From Sabellastarte sp. h YS-2021 (lineage: Eukaryota; Annelida; Polychaeta; Sabellida; Sabellidae): DNA of 64,000 nucleotides. Shown here piece by piece: positions 29,851 to 42,252 of this stretch. A program made the translations under genes and the position numbers. The notes under the pieces are model-generated. The model saw only the letters and a list, made by a program, of their open reading frames with translations. It made no database searches and was not told where the DNA came from. The stretch covers positions 48,985,293 through 49,049,292 of the forward strand of contig OZ024927.1 in NCBI GenBank assembly GCA_964017235.1. The letters run 5' to 3'. Each line of letters begins with the position of its first letter. Positions within the stretch are counted from its first letter, which is position 1.

Positions 29851-30975
29851 ATAAGGTGCAGCAGTCACTCAGCAAAATATAAGCAATTTGCTCTAGTTCA
29901 AATTAGTTTGTACAGAATCTTACATGTTTTTCGCTAATTTGGCTTTACAGGATTGTTACTACCACATGTGATACATTTTAGTACATAACTGACATATGAA
30001 TGTCGTAAAATATGATTTGCTTTATCTGTGTCTACAATGACTACCTTTTTCTATTCAATAACAGTAACCAGACTTGGCATTTCAACACAGAATATCCCCT
30101 AATGAGACAAATTCATCACAATACACAGAGAATTGTACAAACTGATTAATAGGGATATACAGCCTTTATGGTCAGTCAACTCCATTTGACTTTGAATCAG
30201 AACTCACAAGTTAAATCCGACCTTACAAGAAGATTCCCAGCCCATTATTTCCTATAAGTTGTTTGAGCACTCCAAACTCCTGTGACCAAGAAATAAGGGA
30301 GATATAAAGCTATTTGAAAGTCCATCCAACCTTGAAGCCTGGGTGATAGTGAAGTCTGAACCCACAAAAATTGCAGCCCATCACTTCCAGTATAAGGCTT
30401 ATAATAATAAATATAAGGCTTTTGGTATAAACACCATTTCACTTTGAAACAGAGATCAAATGGTCTTTCAGGTCAAGGTACTCAATGTCAATATATTATG
30501 GTACTCTTAAGCTACATTACAAATTTGAATGGCTTCCATTGTGTATTTCCATAACTACAAGAAAAAATATTAAAAAAATATGACTAAAAATGATTCTGGT
30601 CGGGCACTTTTGCTCTCTGACTGGCCTTTGAGCTAGGAGGTAAAAGTTTTGTGGATTTGTGGGAGAATATATTTATTATACATTAAACCCGAAAATATTT
30701 CCAGCTAGAGTACATGAGAATCAGACAAGAATGTGACAAAAACACCAAAAATTGACCTCTTTAAGGCTGATTTTGACCTTGAAATTGAATGTCAAAGTCA
30801 TCAATAAATAGGTTCAATGTCCATTTCCATGTGTACCCCATTAATAAATTTGAAAGCACTAGTTCAAATAATTTTCAATTACCATGTCTGAAAGGAAATC
30901 TCTGGCATTAGTGGGGTGACATAAGAAGCTCAAAATCAATATTTCCCCAACATTCGCCCAGGGATATAATAATAT
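29851..30975 (+). repeat. Diverged family-iii repeat ending in a degenerate hairpin
   Basis: A diverged 147-bp-type unit (GATTCCCAGCCCATTATTTCCTATAAG near 30235) and AGGTCA half-sites (TGACCTTGAAATTGAATGTC near 30775) precede TTTCCCCAACATTCGCCCAGGGATATAATA at about 30944-30974. That last segment is a decayed version of the TATATCCCCGAC..GTCTGGGGATA end seen at 32929 and 36592. Confidence 0.6.
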
Positions 30976-31669
30976 TATCTGAGAAACTGACAGCAAGATG
31001 ATCACTAGCTGGACAAAGCAATACAGAGAATCAAATAGTATCACACACGACATAACCATTCAAATTAAAAAAAAAAAATAAATGTGCAGAGTTTTGTAAC
31101 ATCATTCACTTACCAACTAATAAATGACAACAATATTTCACTCTGTCAATTCGATCATGGGATTAACATCATATTAAACATTAATATCAAAATAATAACA
31201 ACAAAGTATTAATAACACAGTAATATGCCTTCCCTTGGGAATGCCTAATCAATAAATAGAGATTTACATTGTGGACTCGTATTGCCAAACACTTTCAATG
31301 ACTACATAATAAACAGAGTAACTTTTGCTTGAAAATGATACGGGCCCATGTTCCCTGACATCGTAAATTTTTATAATTCAAATATTCTTGTTCTGAGAAA
31401 AATTACTGAGAATAAACTTTTTTGAGAACTGCCATAAAACAAACAACACCATCAATTTCATCAACAGGAAAAATACCAACTCTAATTCTTATGTACACAG
31501 CTAGATTTAATAAATTTGTCATGATAGATTTCAGAATTCTCAAACATTTAGAAATTTCTAAAGCTGTTTTTTAAAGAACATTCTGAGTATTAGACTGTTG
31601 GTGAATATGGACCCTCAACAAATAACCTACATTAATAAATATATCCTTTTATCTTCCAATAATACTTTT
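30976..31669. other. AT-rich spacer, nothing recognised
   Basis: No coding frame or clear repeat was recognised; simple A/T tracts are frequent. Confidence 0.4.
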
Positions 31670-32931
31670 AAAACTAGAATGCGCCGACTCGACGCCAAAA
31701 TATCCCCAGACAGGCCATCTCTCACACCACAAGCATTCACTGGGTATTTTTTGCAGCACCCATTTTCTGTGATTCACAATTATTATAAACTATTTTTTTT
31801 TTGGTCAAACCATTTTTTTTTCATTTTTTTTTGGGGGGGGGGGGGTTAATTTTTTTAAAAAGTCCTCTGAGTGGATGATTCATGGGTCTCACATATAAAT
31901 GTCTACTTAAAGCCTTGGTTTTTGACACATGAAAAAAACAACAACATATGAATATATTCCCAGATGAGCTTTCAGCTGTATCAGGCGCATATTATGACAG
32001 TTATAGGGCTTAAAATTGGTAAAAAGTCAATAAATTGGGGGTCTGTGGGCATTTATGAGACCTTAAGGTGACCTTAAAATTAAAGTTACAGACTTTAAAT
32101 TTGGACAAGACAAACCTTTCATTTAGAAGTTATCTACTACAGTTAGAGACTTGTCCGACTTAACATTTTCAGGTTACAGGACCAAATATGTTGAAAATGT
32201 GGTAAAAGAGTCACTCGGGTGGGTGTTTATGGTCCTCATACACAGGTTAAACATCTATTTAAAGCCTTGATTTTTCTCACACGTAAACAGAACATAATCA
32301 TACATTCCCAGATGAGATTTCAGCTGTATCAGTCACATCGTTTGACAGCTTTAGGCCTTCAAAGTGGCAAAAAGTCCATAAATTGGGTCTCTGTGGGCAA
32401 TTTAGAGACTTTAAGGTGACCTTAAAATTAAAGTTACAGACTTAAAATTTTTCACAGACTTAGATAACATTTAGTAGTTATATCTACTACAGTTACAGAC
32501 ACTTTTGAGTTATTGGGGAAAATATGGGAAAAATGTCGAAAAAAACATGTAAGTATGGTCTTTATGGGCCTCAAAAACAATTTTAACCTTAACATAAAGT
32601 CTTGATTTTTGGTAAATGTAAGGATAATATAGTAATGTGTTCCCAGGTAAAATTTGATCCAGATAAGCCACATAGTCTGTGACCTAGAGGGCTTTATGTG
32701 GAAAAAAGTCAAATTTCTGACTTTAAGGTGGCCATAAGTTCTTTATTATTGGGAGTTTAAGGTCACCTTAAAATAAGGTTCCTCTCCTGACCCAAATAAA
32801 TGTGTGTGCCAAGTTTGAAGGAAATCCGTTAAAGCATTTTTGAGTTATCGCACACAAAAGTCAAAACGTATGGCGGCAGCGGGGCGACAGACGTGAAACC
32901 AATATATCCCCGACTTTCGTCTGGGGATAAA
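31670..32931 (+). mobile_element. Family-iii hairpin-ended element, copy 1
   Basis: TATCCCCAGAC at 31701-31711 is a perfect 11-bp inverse of GTCTGGGGATA at 32919-32929. Homology with copy 2 extends ~30 bp further left (ACTAGA-TG-GCC-AC-CG-CGCC), so this motif is subterminal on the left. The right end is the hairpin TATATCCCCGAC-TTTC-GTCTGGGGATA (32903-32929), preceded by GGCGGCAGCGGGGCGACAGACG. The interior holds two to three units of the ~350-bp repeat described for copy 2. There is no coding capacity. A G/T-rich low-complexity tract lies at 31797-31855. Confidence 0.7.
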
Positions 32932-33339
32932 ATAAGAAGTGAATATATAGTAATGCTGTCATACACCATCACTGATTAACATTTTTCATCGAGTAAGTTC
33001 TGATTATTTCTCTACATTTTTTTTCTCATTCAGTGTGTTACACATTTAACATTAAAAAAATTCACTTTCAGATCATTTTCGTCAGTAAAGCGACTTTTTC
33101 CACATAAGTAAACCATATACAACTATATCTCTGAAATTTCCTTTATGCAAATCTTTAATGTTCACTGTTAACGTGACTTAAAGCTCTTCACACTGTAAAA
33201 CAGGCAAAATTTATGTACACACACAAAAATAATTACACTGATACAGTCAGCTTATGGATTTATTTTGAACACACTTCATCCGCTGATTGCTTGTGTGACT
33301 CAAAATTGCAGTATATAATAATATTAAAGATAATATAAA
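32932..33339. other. AT-rich spacer, nothing recognised
   Basis: No coding or repeat signal was seen between the two family-iii elements. Confidence 0.4.
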
Positions 33340-33572
33340 AATAACTAGATTGGGCCAACCCGGCGCCAACATATCCCCAGACAGGTCATCACTCACGCCA
33401 CAGGTTTTGATCGGGAATTTTTTAAAACATAATTACCCATTATTATATGAACTTCAGCACATCAATCTACTCTGTTTATATCTCCCCAAGGAAGATGGTG
33501 TATCCCCAGACGCCGAATACATAACTCAAATTATATTTTCAATCTTCCTGCAATGATAACTCTAAACCTATT

Positions 33573-33840
33573 TTCAAAGTATTTAAATGATTGATGATTG
33601 AATGTCCATTCTAAAATAATAATCCCAAAAGAGCATATCTGTTTCTATATTTGTTGACAAATAAAATATTATTTTTAACTCAACTCATCATATTTTTCAA
33701 TCTTCCTTCAAAGTATTTAAATGATTGATGATTCAATGTCCATTCTAAAATTCATAATCCCAAAAGCGCATATCTGTTTCTATATTTGTTCACAAATAAA
33801 ATATTATTTAAAAAAAAATTATTTATATTATTATTTTATT
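33573..33840 (+). repeat. Two-copy ~135-bp tandem duplication
   Basis: TCAAAGTATTTAAATGATTGATGATT begins at 33573 and again at 33708. The copies share CCCAAAAG-GCATATCTGTTTC and ACAAATAAAATATTATTT with few differences, so the duplication is recent. Confidence 0.85.
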
Positions 33841-34449
33841 ATATTATTTTTAGAATTTGCAAATTGTTTTCAGTTATTCATTTCCTCTATACCTATATAT
33901 GTGGTCCATATATATGCAACCTAAATATGTGACACAATCTCAGTTCTGACTCCCCTTTGTGTTATATGTAATGAAGCCCACCACCTCCCACCCCTTCTCC
34001 ACACCTCTCTCACTATTACACAAGATCTGCAACCCCATTGAGTTCTTTGTTTCTCATCTGATATCATTAAATACCTTTGTTTATTTAGTGTCACTCAATA
34101 TAGCTGGAGGTCCCAGAGGTGGGTGGGGGGAATCCGGGTGGGGGATGTGGGTTGAGCATAAATGGTAAACAAACAATCTATATAAAAGGGGTACTCAAAT
34201 ACAAAAAGAATTGAGAATTTTAAGTATGTGATTATCAACTGAAATGAGTTCATAACTGTAGGAGCTGTGCCAAAATTAACTGAGGCAAGTTGAATAAAAC
34301 TGGGCTAGTTGAGGGTTACAAATCCCCTAGTTTTACTACATAAGGATATAATTTCATTAATATTGGGACTTCAAGCTCACTTAAAGTGTCCATTTTGTCT
34401 ACTTGAATATGTTTAACCAGTTTCATTTTAAAAAGTGAAAAACTCAGCA

Positions 34450-36500
34450 AGCAGAGGTATAACACACAAAAATAAGTTCTTAAAAGACTAAGATAGCCAT
34501 AACATTATTAATATTCAAAATTTAAGTAGACAGGCATTTCCTTTTAAAAATTCAAAGATTTCAGCTCTATAACCCACATAGTTTGACAGTTACTGGGCTT
34601 TAAAATGGCATAATATCCATAAATTGGGTTTCTGTGGGCATTTTACAATTGTTAAAGAGACCTTAGCAATTAAACTACAGATCTGAAACTTTTTGGGGGA
34701 CATACATAACAAACAAAAATTATATATAATACAGTTTAAGACTTGTCACACTAAGCATTTCCAAATAACAGGGCAAAATATGGAAAAAATGTCAAAAAAG
34801 GCACTTGGGCGAGTGTCTATGGCCCTCATACACAGGTTAAATGTCTACTAAAAACCTTGATTTTCGGCATATGTAAAAAGGACATAATAATGCATTCCCA
34901 GATGGGATTTCAGCTCCATCAATCACATAGTTTAACAGTTACAGGGCTTAAAGGTGGTAAAAAGTCCAAATATTGGGTCATTGTGGGCCTTTTAGAGATC
35001 TCGATGTGGCTTTCAAATTAAAGCTTCAGACTTAAAATTTGTTACATACTAAGATTACACATAGAATATGTATCTAATAAAGTTTGAAACTTCTCAGACT
35101 TACCATTTCCAAGTTACAGAGCAAAATATGTGAAAAATGTCTTAAAAGGGTCACTCAGGTGGGTGTTTAAGGTCCTCATACACAGGTTAAATGTCTACTT
35201 GAAGCCTTGATTTTTGGCACATGTAAAAAGAACATAATAATGTATTCCCAGATGAGATTTCAGCTCTATCAGTCACATAGTTTAACAGTCACAGGCCTTA
35301 AAATTGGCAAAAAGTCCAAATACTGGGTCTTTATGGGGCCTTCTAGAGACCTAAATGTAGCCTTCAAATTAAAGCTTCAGACTTAAAATTTGTCACATAC
35401 TAAGATTACACATAGAATATGCATCTAACACAGTTTGAAACTTCTTAGACTTACCATTTCCAAGTTACAGGGAAAAATATGTGAAAAATGTCTAAAAATG
35501 GTCACTCGGGTGGGGATTTATGGTCCTCATACACAGGTTAAATGTCTTCTTAAAGCCTTAATTTTTGGCACATATAAAAATAACATACTAATATCTTCTC
35601 AGATAGGATTTGAGCTCTATCAGTCACATAGTTTGACAGTCACAGGGCTTAAAAGTAGCAAAAAGTCCAAATATTGGGTCTTTGGGAGCCTTTTAGAGAC
35701 CTCAATTTGACCTTCAAAATTAAAGCTTCAGACTTAAAATCTGTTACATACTAAGATTACACACAGAATATATATCTAATACAGTTTGAAACTTCTCAGA
35801 CTTACCATTTCCAAGTTACAGGGAAAAAGATGTGAAAAATGTCTTATAAGGGTCACTCGGGTGGGTGTTTATGGCCCTGATACACAGGTTAACTGTCTAT
35901 TAAAGGCCTAAATGTTGGGGCACATATAAGAAAACACATAGATATATTCCCAGATGATATTTAACTTAGATGAGAGACATAGTTTGAAAGCTACAGTGCT
36001 TGAAAGTGGCAAAAAGTGCATAAATTGGGTCTCTGTGGGCACTTTTGAGACCTTAAGTCGACCCCTTTGGGTAAACCTACAGCCCTAAAATTTTCTACAG
36101 ACAAGGATTACATATCAAAGTTATACCTAGCGCAGTTTGAGACTCATCAGAATTATCACTTCCAAATTATAGGGCAAAATATGTGTAAAGTATAGCAAAA
36201 AATCCCTAAGTGGGGGTATTTATGGGCCTCAAACACAATTTTCTCCTCAACTTAAAGTCATGATTTTCGGCACATGTACTAAGAACATATTAATGTGTTG
36301 TCAGGTAAAATTTCAGCCAGCTGAGCATCATAGTTTGTGACCTACAGGGCTCTAAGTGGCCAAAAGTGCAATTTCTGACCTTAAGGTGGCCATAAGTTCT
36401 TTTTTACTGGGAGTTTAAGGTCACCTTAAAATAGGGATCTTCCTTTGGGCACCCTTAACATGTGTACCAAGTTTGAAAAAAAAATATTAATTTGTTTTTG
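34450..36500 (+). repeat. ~351-bp tandem array, about five to six units
   Basis: CCTCATACACAGGTTAA-TGTCTA recurs at about 34823, 35173, 35524, 35876 and (diverged) 36231. Each unit contains TTTGGCACATGTAAAAAGAACATAATAATG, TTTCAGCTCTATCAGTCACATAGTTT and CAAAATATGTGAAAAATGTC. Two or three further units are in copy 1 (31870-32900). Confidence 0.9.
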
Positions 36501-36603
36501 AGTTATCGCGTCCACAAGGAAATTTCTACGGCGGCGGCGGCGGCGCGACGGACCTGAATCCAATATATCCCCGACTTTCGTCTGGGGATATAATTACATG
36601 ACA

Positions 36604-36714
36604 TCACTGATATTCACCACGGGCTTGGTAAAACAATATATAACCAGTTTCTGAGTTTTTTTGCACGTCTGTCGTTAGTCCATAGAAATCTTCTATTCCT
36701 GAGGGCTCTATTTT
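36604..36714 (-). CDS. USP12/USP46: USP12/USP46-family deubiquitinase, last coding exon
   Basis: The minus strand reads ...TTACAG, then [30 protein letters not shown] and a stop codon TGA at 36604-36606 (37 codons including stop, phase 0). It matches the conserved C-terminus of USP12/USP46 (KIDAQAIEEFYGL..NSESGYILFYQSR), the end of the USP catalytic fold. These enzymes remove ubiquitin from substrates and are activated by the WD-repeat proteins UAF1/WDR48 and WDR20. No conspicuous AATAAA was noticed in the first 2 kb downstream of the stop, because the flank is transposon-derived sequence. Confidence 0.95.
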   Translation of the reverse strand, partial: KIEPSGIEDFYGLTTDVQKNSETGYILFYQARGEYQ

Positions 36715-37928
36715 CTGTAAAAAAAAAACAAAACAGTAATTTCTTAAAGACTCATAAGAAGACTTTACTTGGTCTTTGATGTACGCAAATGCGGTTTGCT
36801 GGTACTAAATTTTTAAAATGCTGATTTATTTGATGATTAAGGTAATATGGGGAATCCCCCCATACCCTCATATTTTCAAAAGGCATTGAACATATTTCAT
36901 GGAAATATGTTTTTTCTGGGATTTTTTACCATTGAAAAATTTGAAAAGAAAACTCTTTAAAAAGCTTGGTACTGCCAAACTGCATTTGTAGCCCTCTGAT
37001 GTCTCTCCCAGTGGCCACTGAAACATATGCTATAAATTACTCATGTGTTAAAAGCAAGGTCAGCTTCAACAGGTATGAAGTGATCAATATTTTCAAAAGT
37101 CACTCTACAACGTGTAACAAACAGGGCCCGAGGAGGTACACACCCTCTACTGGGCATCTGGACCCACACATTGGCAAAATGGCAAAAAGTCCCACTGCAG
37201 ACTGTCTTGTCTTTTATGAGGACTGTGCTGGGGGTAGTGCCTAAAAATTCTCTGGATTCTCAATCTGGATTTGGATCATCCTTGAGGAGACTTGAACAAT
37301 GAGTGGACTCCATCTTGTGTGAAAATATCACCTCAATCTGATGTATTGTTTTTCGAGTTTTGTGCAAGGACAAATAAACACATGGATAAGCTTATAATAG
37401 AGCAACCCCTACACTTCGGGAAGTGAGGATTAAGTACAAATATTTTCATAGTTTATGCAAAAATTGATGTAATGTTTTTATCAAAAATAAATATATATCA
37501 GTGTTAACTTTAAGAATTAAACCAAATTGATATGTACAGTAATACAGTTATTTGTTTATTATCTTAAAACTTCACCACAAAACACCTGTGACGTTCACTT
37601 AGAACAGTGACTTATAATTACTTGACAAATTCATCACTTTTACCATTAAACATTGATTGCAGAGCATCTACATAAACACAACATATTCAAAGAACATTAT
37701 GCATGAATAAAAAAAACTTTTAATAAGCAATACAACTGCTGCTATAACTAAGTTCAGTTGTTTTACAATAAACTTAGTTTATGCTATATTTCACACATTA
37801 GAGCAAAAGCATACTACGTAATAACTTGAACAAAATTTCAGTTGCTAGTTATACTTTTATTTGGATAGACCAGTCATACTTAACAGCCAGTTATATTTAA
37901 AACTTTAACAAAATCAAAAAGTACTTAC
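36715..37928 (-). other. USP intron between the last two exons
   Basis: 1.2-kb intron with donor GTAAGT (complement at 37923-37928) and acceptor TTTTTTACAG (complement at 36715-36724). No internal feature was recognised. Confidence 0.9.
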
Positions 37929-38072
37929 ATCTACAATATCATCATCAAACAGTAACCAGAAACCATGACTTTTAACAATGCTGATGTAATGGCCTCGGTT
38001 TGGTCCACTCCCACAATGCACCACAACTGCGATCAGGTCATACATACGCTCAGAATTCACAGCATCATCAGA
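37929..38072 (-). CDS. USP12/USP46: USP12/USP46-family deubiquitinase, penultimate exon (catalytic His)
   Basis: 48 codons in phase 0: [19 protein letters not shown], then [20 protein letters not shown] and LLFDDDIVD. This is the USP histidine box; the His of GHY is the catalytic general base and the DDD belongs to the Asp-containing motif. The sequence is nearly identical to vertebrate USP46/USP12, showing strong conservation. Acceptor CGTTTCAG and donor GTAAGT are canonical. Confidence 0.97.
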
Positions 38073-38799
38073 CTGAAACGGGTCACGTAGTATTTGAAAA
38101 CAAAGCTTGGAAGTTACATTAGACCATCTACAATCCACATTTCTATTTGATTCCACTCTCCCAATTTCTACACTTTTTTGTACTTTAAAATTGAAGTAAA
38201 TTATCAGTTTCATAAAAAAAACCTAATATCCAAGCAATGCTGCTACCTCCTACGTGTGTAAATAAAAAGAGATCATACTGTTGACATTTTAAAGTGCTAG
38301 TATTATGTATAAATTTGTAATACAGAGAAAACTGTTACAAACGTAAACTGTAATGAAGGTGTTCTACGTCAGTTGTTAAGTTAAACAAGCAGTTTGAATC
38401 TGGGTCACACTTTCAAAGTATCATGTACAGTAAAAAACGTCTCTCATTCAAACATGGTACAGCTAAGGTTGCAAAGGAAAAACTGGATTAACTGATTATT
38501 GGTTATTCTGTTCATAAAACAAGAGGAGAGTGCCCGAGAACGGGCACTGTGTCAGCTGACTGAGTATTTTTGATTTGTGAAGGTAATAATGACAGGAAAG
38601 CATAATTATCAGGAAAAGTGCTGTACAGAAGTACAGTAAATGGTAATTGAACAGCATGTTCAAAAGAAATTCTGAACCTGAGAGAAGAAAAGGACAAAAA
38701 AGTTGTGCCCTGCAAATGGTATTATGAAGGAAAGTAACAAGGTAACTGTTAAAGTGTAAAGAGTAGGTTAAAACATATTTAAAGAAATACTGCAAATGC

Positions 38800-39340
38800 A
38801 GTATCCTCGTACGACCTTGAAGAAGGGGCCCAAGGTCAAATCCAACCACACAAAAATATTCCCAGCCCATGATTTCCTATAGGTTGGTTTACCATCCCAA
38901 ACCTGTAGGACCAATAATAAGCGAGTTATAAGCACTTTTAAGTTTGGCTAAAAGGTCAAATCTGACCACACCAAAAGATTCCCAGCCCATGATTTCCTAT
39001 AGGACGGTTTACCATCCCAAACCTCTAGAACCAATAATAAGCGAGTTATAGGCACTTTTAAGTTTCGCTATATTTGTTTGACCTTGAAGAAGGGGTCCAA
39101 GGTCAAATCGGACAACATCAACAGATTCCCAGCCCATGATTTCCTATATGTCTGTTTACCATCCCAAACCTCTAGGACCAATAATAAGCGAGTTATAAGC
39201 ACTTTTAAGTTTGGCCATCCTCGTTTGACCTTGAAGGAGGGGTCAAAGGTCAAATCTGACCACACCAAAAGATTCCCAGCCCATGATTTCCTACACTTGG
39301 GACCAATAATAAGGGAGATATAAGCTCTTTTCATGACTGA
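38800..39340 (+). repeat. 147-bp tandem array, about four units
   Basis: CCCAGCCCATGATTTCCTATA recurs at about 38863, 38982, 39128 and 39277, with one shortened unit. The monomer is the same as at 11557-12545, including GGTCAAATC-GACCACA and CAATAATAAGCGAGTTATA. Confidence 0.88.
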
Positions 39341-39639
39341 CAAAGAAACACCAGTGGCGGCCATCTTGTTTTTTAAAATGAGCCCAAAAATACTCCAAGT
39401 CAAGATTTTATAATGAGGAACACATCCTGCGAATATGAGATCTCTACTTATAATACCCTTTGCTCTAGAGGGCCAACAAAAGTCCTTGTTTAAAGTCGAA
39501 TAAACGTCCCTAGCGGCCATCTTGTTTTTAAAAATGAGGCCAAAAATATTCCCAGGCAACATTTTATGGTTATTAATATATTCTGCAAACTTAAGAAGGC
39601 TAGCTATAATATTTTTTTCATTAGAGCGGTAATGGTGAA

Positions 39640-42190
39640 ATCTCTCTACACACTGCGGCTATCCAGTGGATACAATGATTTACTCAATAGTGAGAACCTG
39701 AAAGTAGCTATTGCTCAGCTATGCCATGACATAGAGGTCTGCAATTTCACTATGATATAACTGACCAAAAATTATGTGAATAACATATTTAAACAAAATA
39801 CTCTAAATGTAATAGTTTTCAAGTTACAACTGATTTACTCAACAGTGATAACCTCAAAGTAGCTATTACTCAGCTATGCAATGAGCTACATGTCTGAATT
39901 TTTACTATATTATAGCTGACCCAAAAGTAGGTGAACAACATATTTAAGCAAAATACTTTAAATGCAATAGTTTTCAAGTTACAACTGATTTACTCAATAG
40001 TGAGAACCTGAAAATAGCTATTGCTCAGCTATGCCATGAGCTATAGGTCTGTAATTTCACTATGTTATAGCTGACCCAAAAGTAGGTGAACAACATATTT
40101 TAACAAAATACTCCAAATGCAATATTTTTCAAGTTACAACTGATTTTCTCAACATACAGTACCTGAAAATAGCTATTGCTCAGTTGTGCCATGAGCTACA
40201 GGTCTGTAATTTCACTATGTTATAGGTGACCCAAAAGTAGCCGAATAATGTATTTAGACAAATTTCTGTAAATGCAATAGTTTTCAAGTTATAAATGATT
40301 TACTCAACAGTGATAACCTCAAAGTAGATATTACTCAGCTATGCCATGAGCTACAGGCCTGAAATTTTACTATGTTATAGCTGACCCCAAAATAGGCGAA
40401 TAACATATGAAACAAAATACTCTAAATGCAATAGTTTTCAAGTTATAAGTGATTTACTCAACAGTGATAACCTAAAAGTAGCTATTACTCAGCTATGCCA
40501 TGAGCTACAGGTCTGAAATTTTAATATGTTATAGCTGACCCCAAAATAGGTGAATAACATATTGAAACAAAATACTGTAAATGCAATAGTTTTCAAGTTA
40601 TAAGTGATTTACTCAACAGTGATAACCTCAAAGTAGCTATTACTCAGCTATGCCATGAGCTACAGGTCTGAAATTTTAATATGTTATAGCTGACCCCAAA
40701 ATAGGTGAATAACATAATGAAACAAAATACTGTAAATGCAATAGTTTTCAAGTTATAAGTGATTTACTCAACAGTGATAACCTAAAAGTAGCTATTACTC
40801 AGCTATGCCATGAGCTACAGGTCTGAAATTTTACTATGTTATAGCTGACCCAAAAGTAGGTGAACAACATATTTAAGCAAAATACTCTAAATGCAATAGT
40901 TTTCAAGTTACAACTGATTTACTTAATAGTGAGAACCTCAAAACAGCTATTGCTCAGCTATGCCATGAGCTATAGGTCTGTAATTTCACTATGTTATAGC
41001 TGACCCAAAAGTAGGTGAATAACATATTTTACCAAAATACTCCAAATGCAATATTTTTCAAGTTACAACTGATTTACTCAACATACAGTACCTGAAAATA
41101 GCTATTGCTCAGTTGTGCCATGAGCTACAGGTCTGTAATTTCACTATGTTATAGCTGAGCCAAAAGTAGCTGAATAATGTATTTACACAAATTTCTGTAA
41201 ACACAATAGTTTTCAAGTTATAAGTGATTTACTCAACAGTGATAACCTCAAAGTAGCTATTACTCAGCTATGCCATGAGCTACAGGTCTGAAATTTTACT
41301 ATGTTATAGCTGACCCCAAAATAGGTGAATAACATATTGAAACAAAATACTCTAAATGCAATAGTTTTCAAGTTATAAGTGATTTACTCAACAGTGATAA
41401 CCTCAAAGTAGCTATTACTCAGCTATGCCATGAGCTACAGGTCTGAAATTTTACTATGTTATAGCTGACCTAAAAGTAGGTGAACAACATATTTAAGCAA
41501 AATACTCTAAATGCAATAGTTTTCAAGTTACAACTGATTTACTCAATAGTGAGAACCTCAAAATAGCTATTGCTCAGCTATGCCATGAGCTATAGGTCTG
41601 TAACTTCACTATGTTATAGCTGACCCAAAAGTCGGTGAACAACATATTTTACCAAAATACTCCAAATGCAATATTTTTCAAGTTACAACTGATTTACTCA
41701 ACATACAGTACCTGAAATTAGCTATTGCTCAGTTATGCCATGAGCTACAGGTCTGTAATTTCACTATGTTATAGCTGAGCCAAAAGTAGCTGAATAACAT
41801 ATTTACACAGATTTCTGTAAACGCAATAGTTTTCAAGTTATAAGTGATTTACTCAACAGTGATAACCTCAAAGTAGCTATTACTCAGCTATGCCATGTGC
41901 TACAGATCTGAAATTTTACTATGTTATAGCTGACCCCAAAATAGGTGAATAACATATTGAAACAAAATACTCTAAATGCAATAGTTTTCAAGTTATAAGT
42001 GATTTACTCAACAGTGATAACCTCAAAGTAGCTATTTCTCAGCTATGCCATGAGCTACAGGTCTGAAATTTTATTATGTTATAGCTGACCCAAAAGTAGG
42101 TGAATAACATATTTATACAAAATTCTCTAAATGCAATAGTTTTCAAGTTACAAGTGATTTTACTCAAGATGGTAGTTACTGAAAAGCCCA
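39640..42190 (+). repeat. 155-bp satellite array with four- and six-monomer higher-order spacing
   Basis: About 16 monomers carry CAATAGTTTTCAAGTTATAAG and GTAGCTATTACTCAGCTATG (CAATAG at 40429, 40584 and 40739: 155-bp steps). A private variant AACATACAGTACCTG occurs at 40151, 41080 and 41700, spaced 929 and 620 bp, i.e. six and four monomers. Confidence 0.92.
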
Positions 42191-42252
42191 AAAGTAGCTA
42201 TTACTCACTTAGCTATTGAAACAGACACCCAAGTTACTCACCATGTTGTAGC

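Larger units (their letters stand above)
33340..36592 (+). mobile_element. Family-iii hairpin-ended element, copy 2, abutting the USP gene
   Basis: The left motif ATATCCCCAGAC (33371-33382) pairs inversely with GTCTGGGGATAT (36580-36591). The right end is the hairpin TATATCCCCGAC-TTTC-GTCTGGGGATATA (36564-36592), preceded by a GGCGGCGGCGGCGGCG tract at about 36529-36546. The interior has a ~135-bp direct duplication (33573 and 33708, TCAAAGTATTTAAATGATTG), then an array of ~351-bp units. The element ends 11 bp before the complement of the USP stop codon, so it forms essentially all of that gene's immediate 3' flank. Confidence 0.7.
38514..42252 (+). repeat. Composite repeat unit 1 (hairpin, 147-bp array, 155-bp array)
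   Basis: Begins with CAAGAGGAGAGTGCCCG and a hairpin AGTGCCCG-AGAA-CGGGCACT (38529-38548). Then come 147-bp monomers, two GCGGCCATCTTG sub-repeats and a long 155-bp array. The same modules in the same order follow at 42253 onward, so this is one unit of a ~3.7-kb tandem segmental duplication. Confidence 0.85.
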
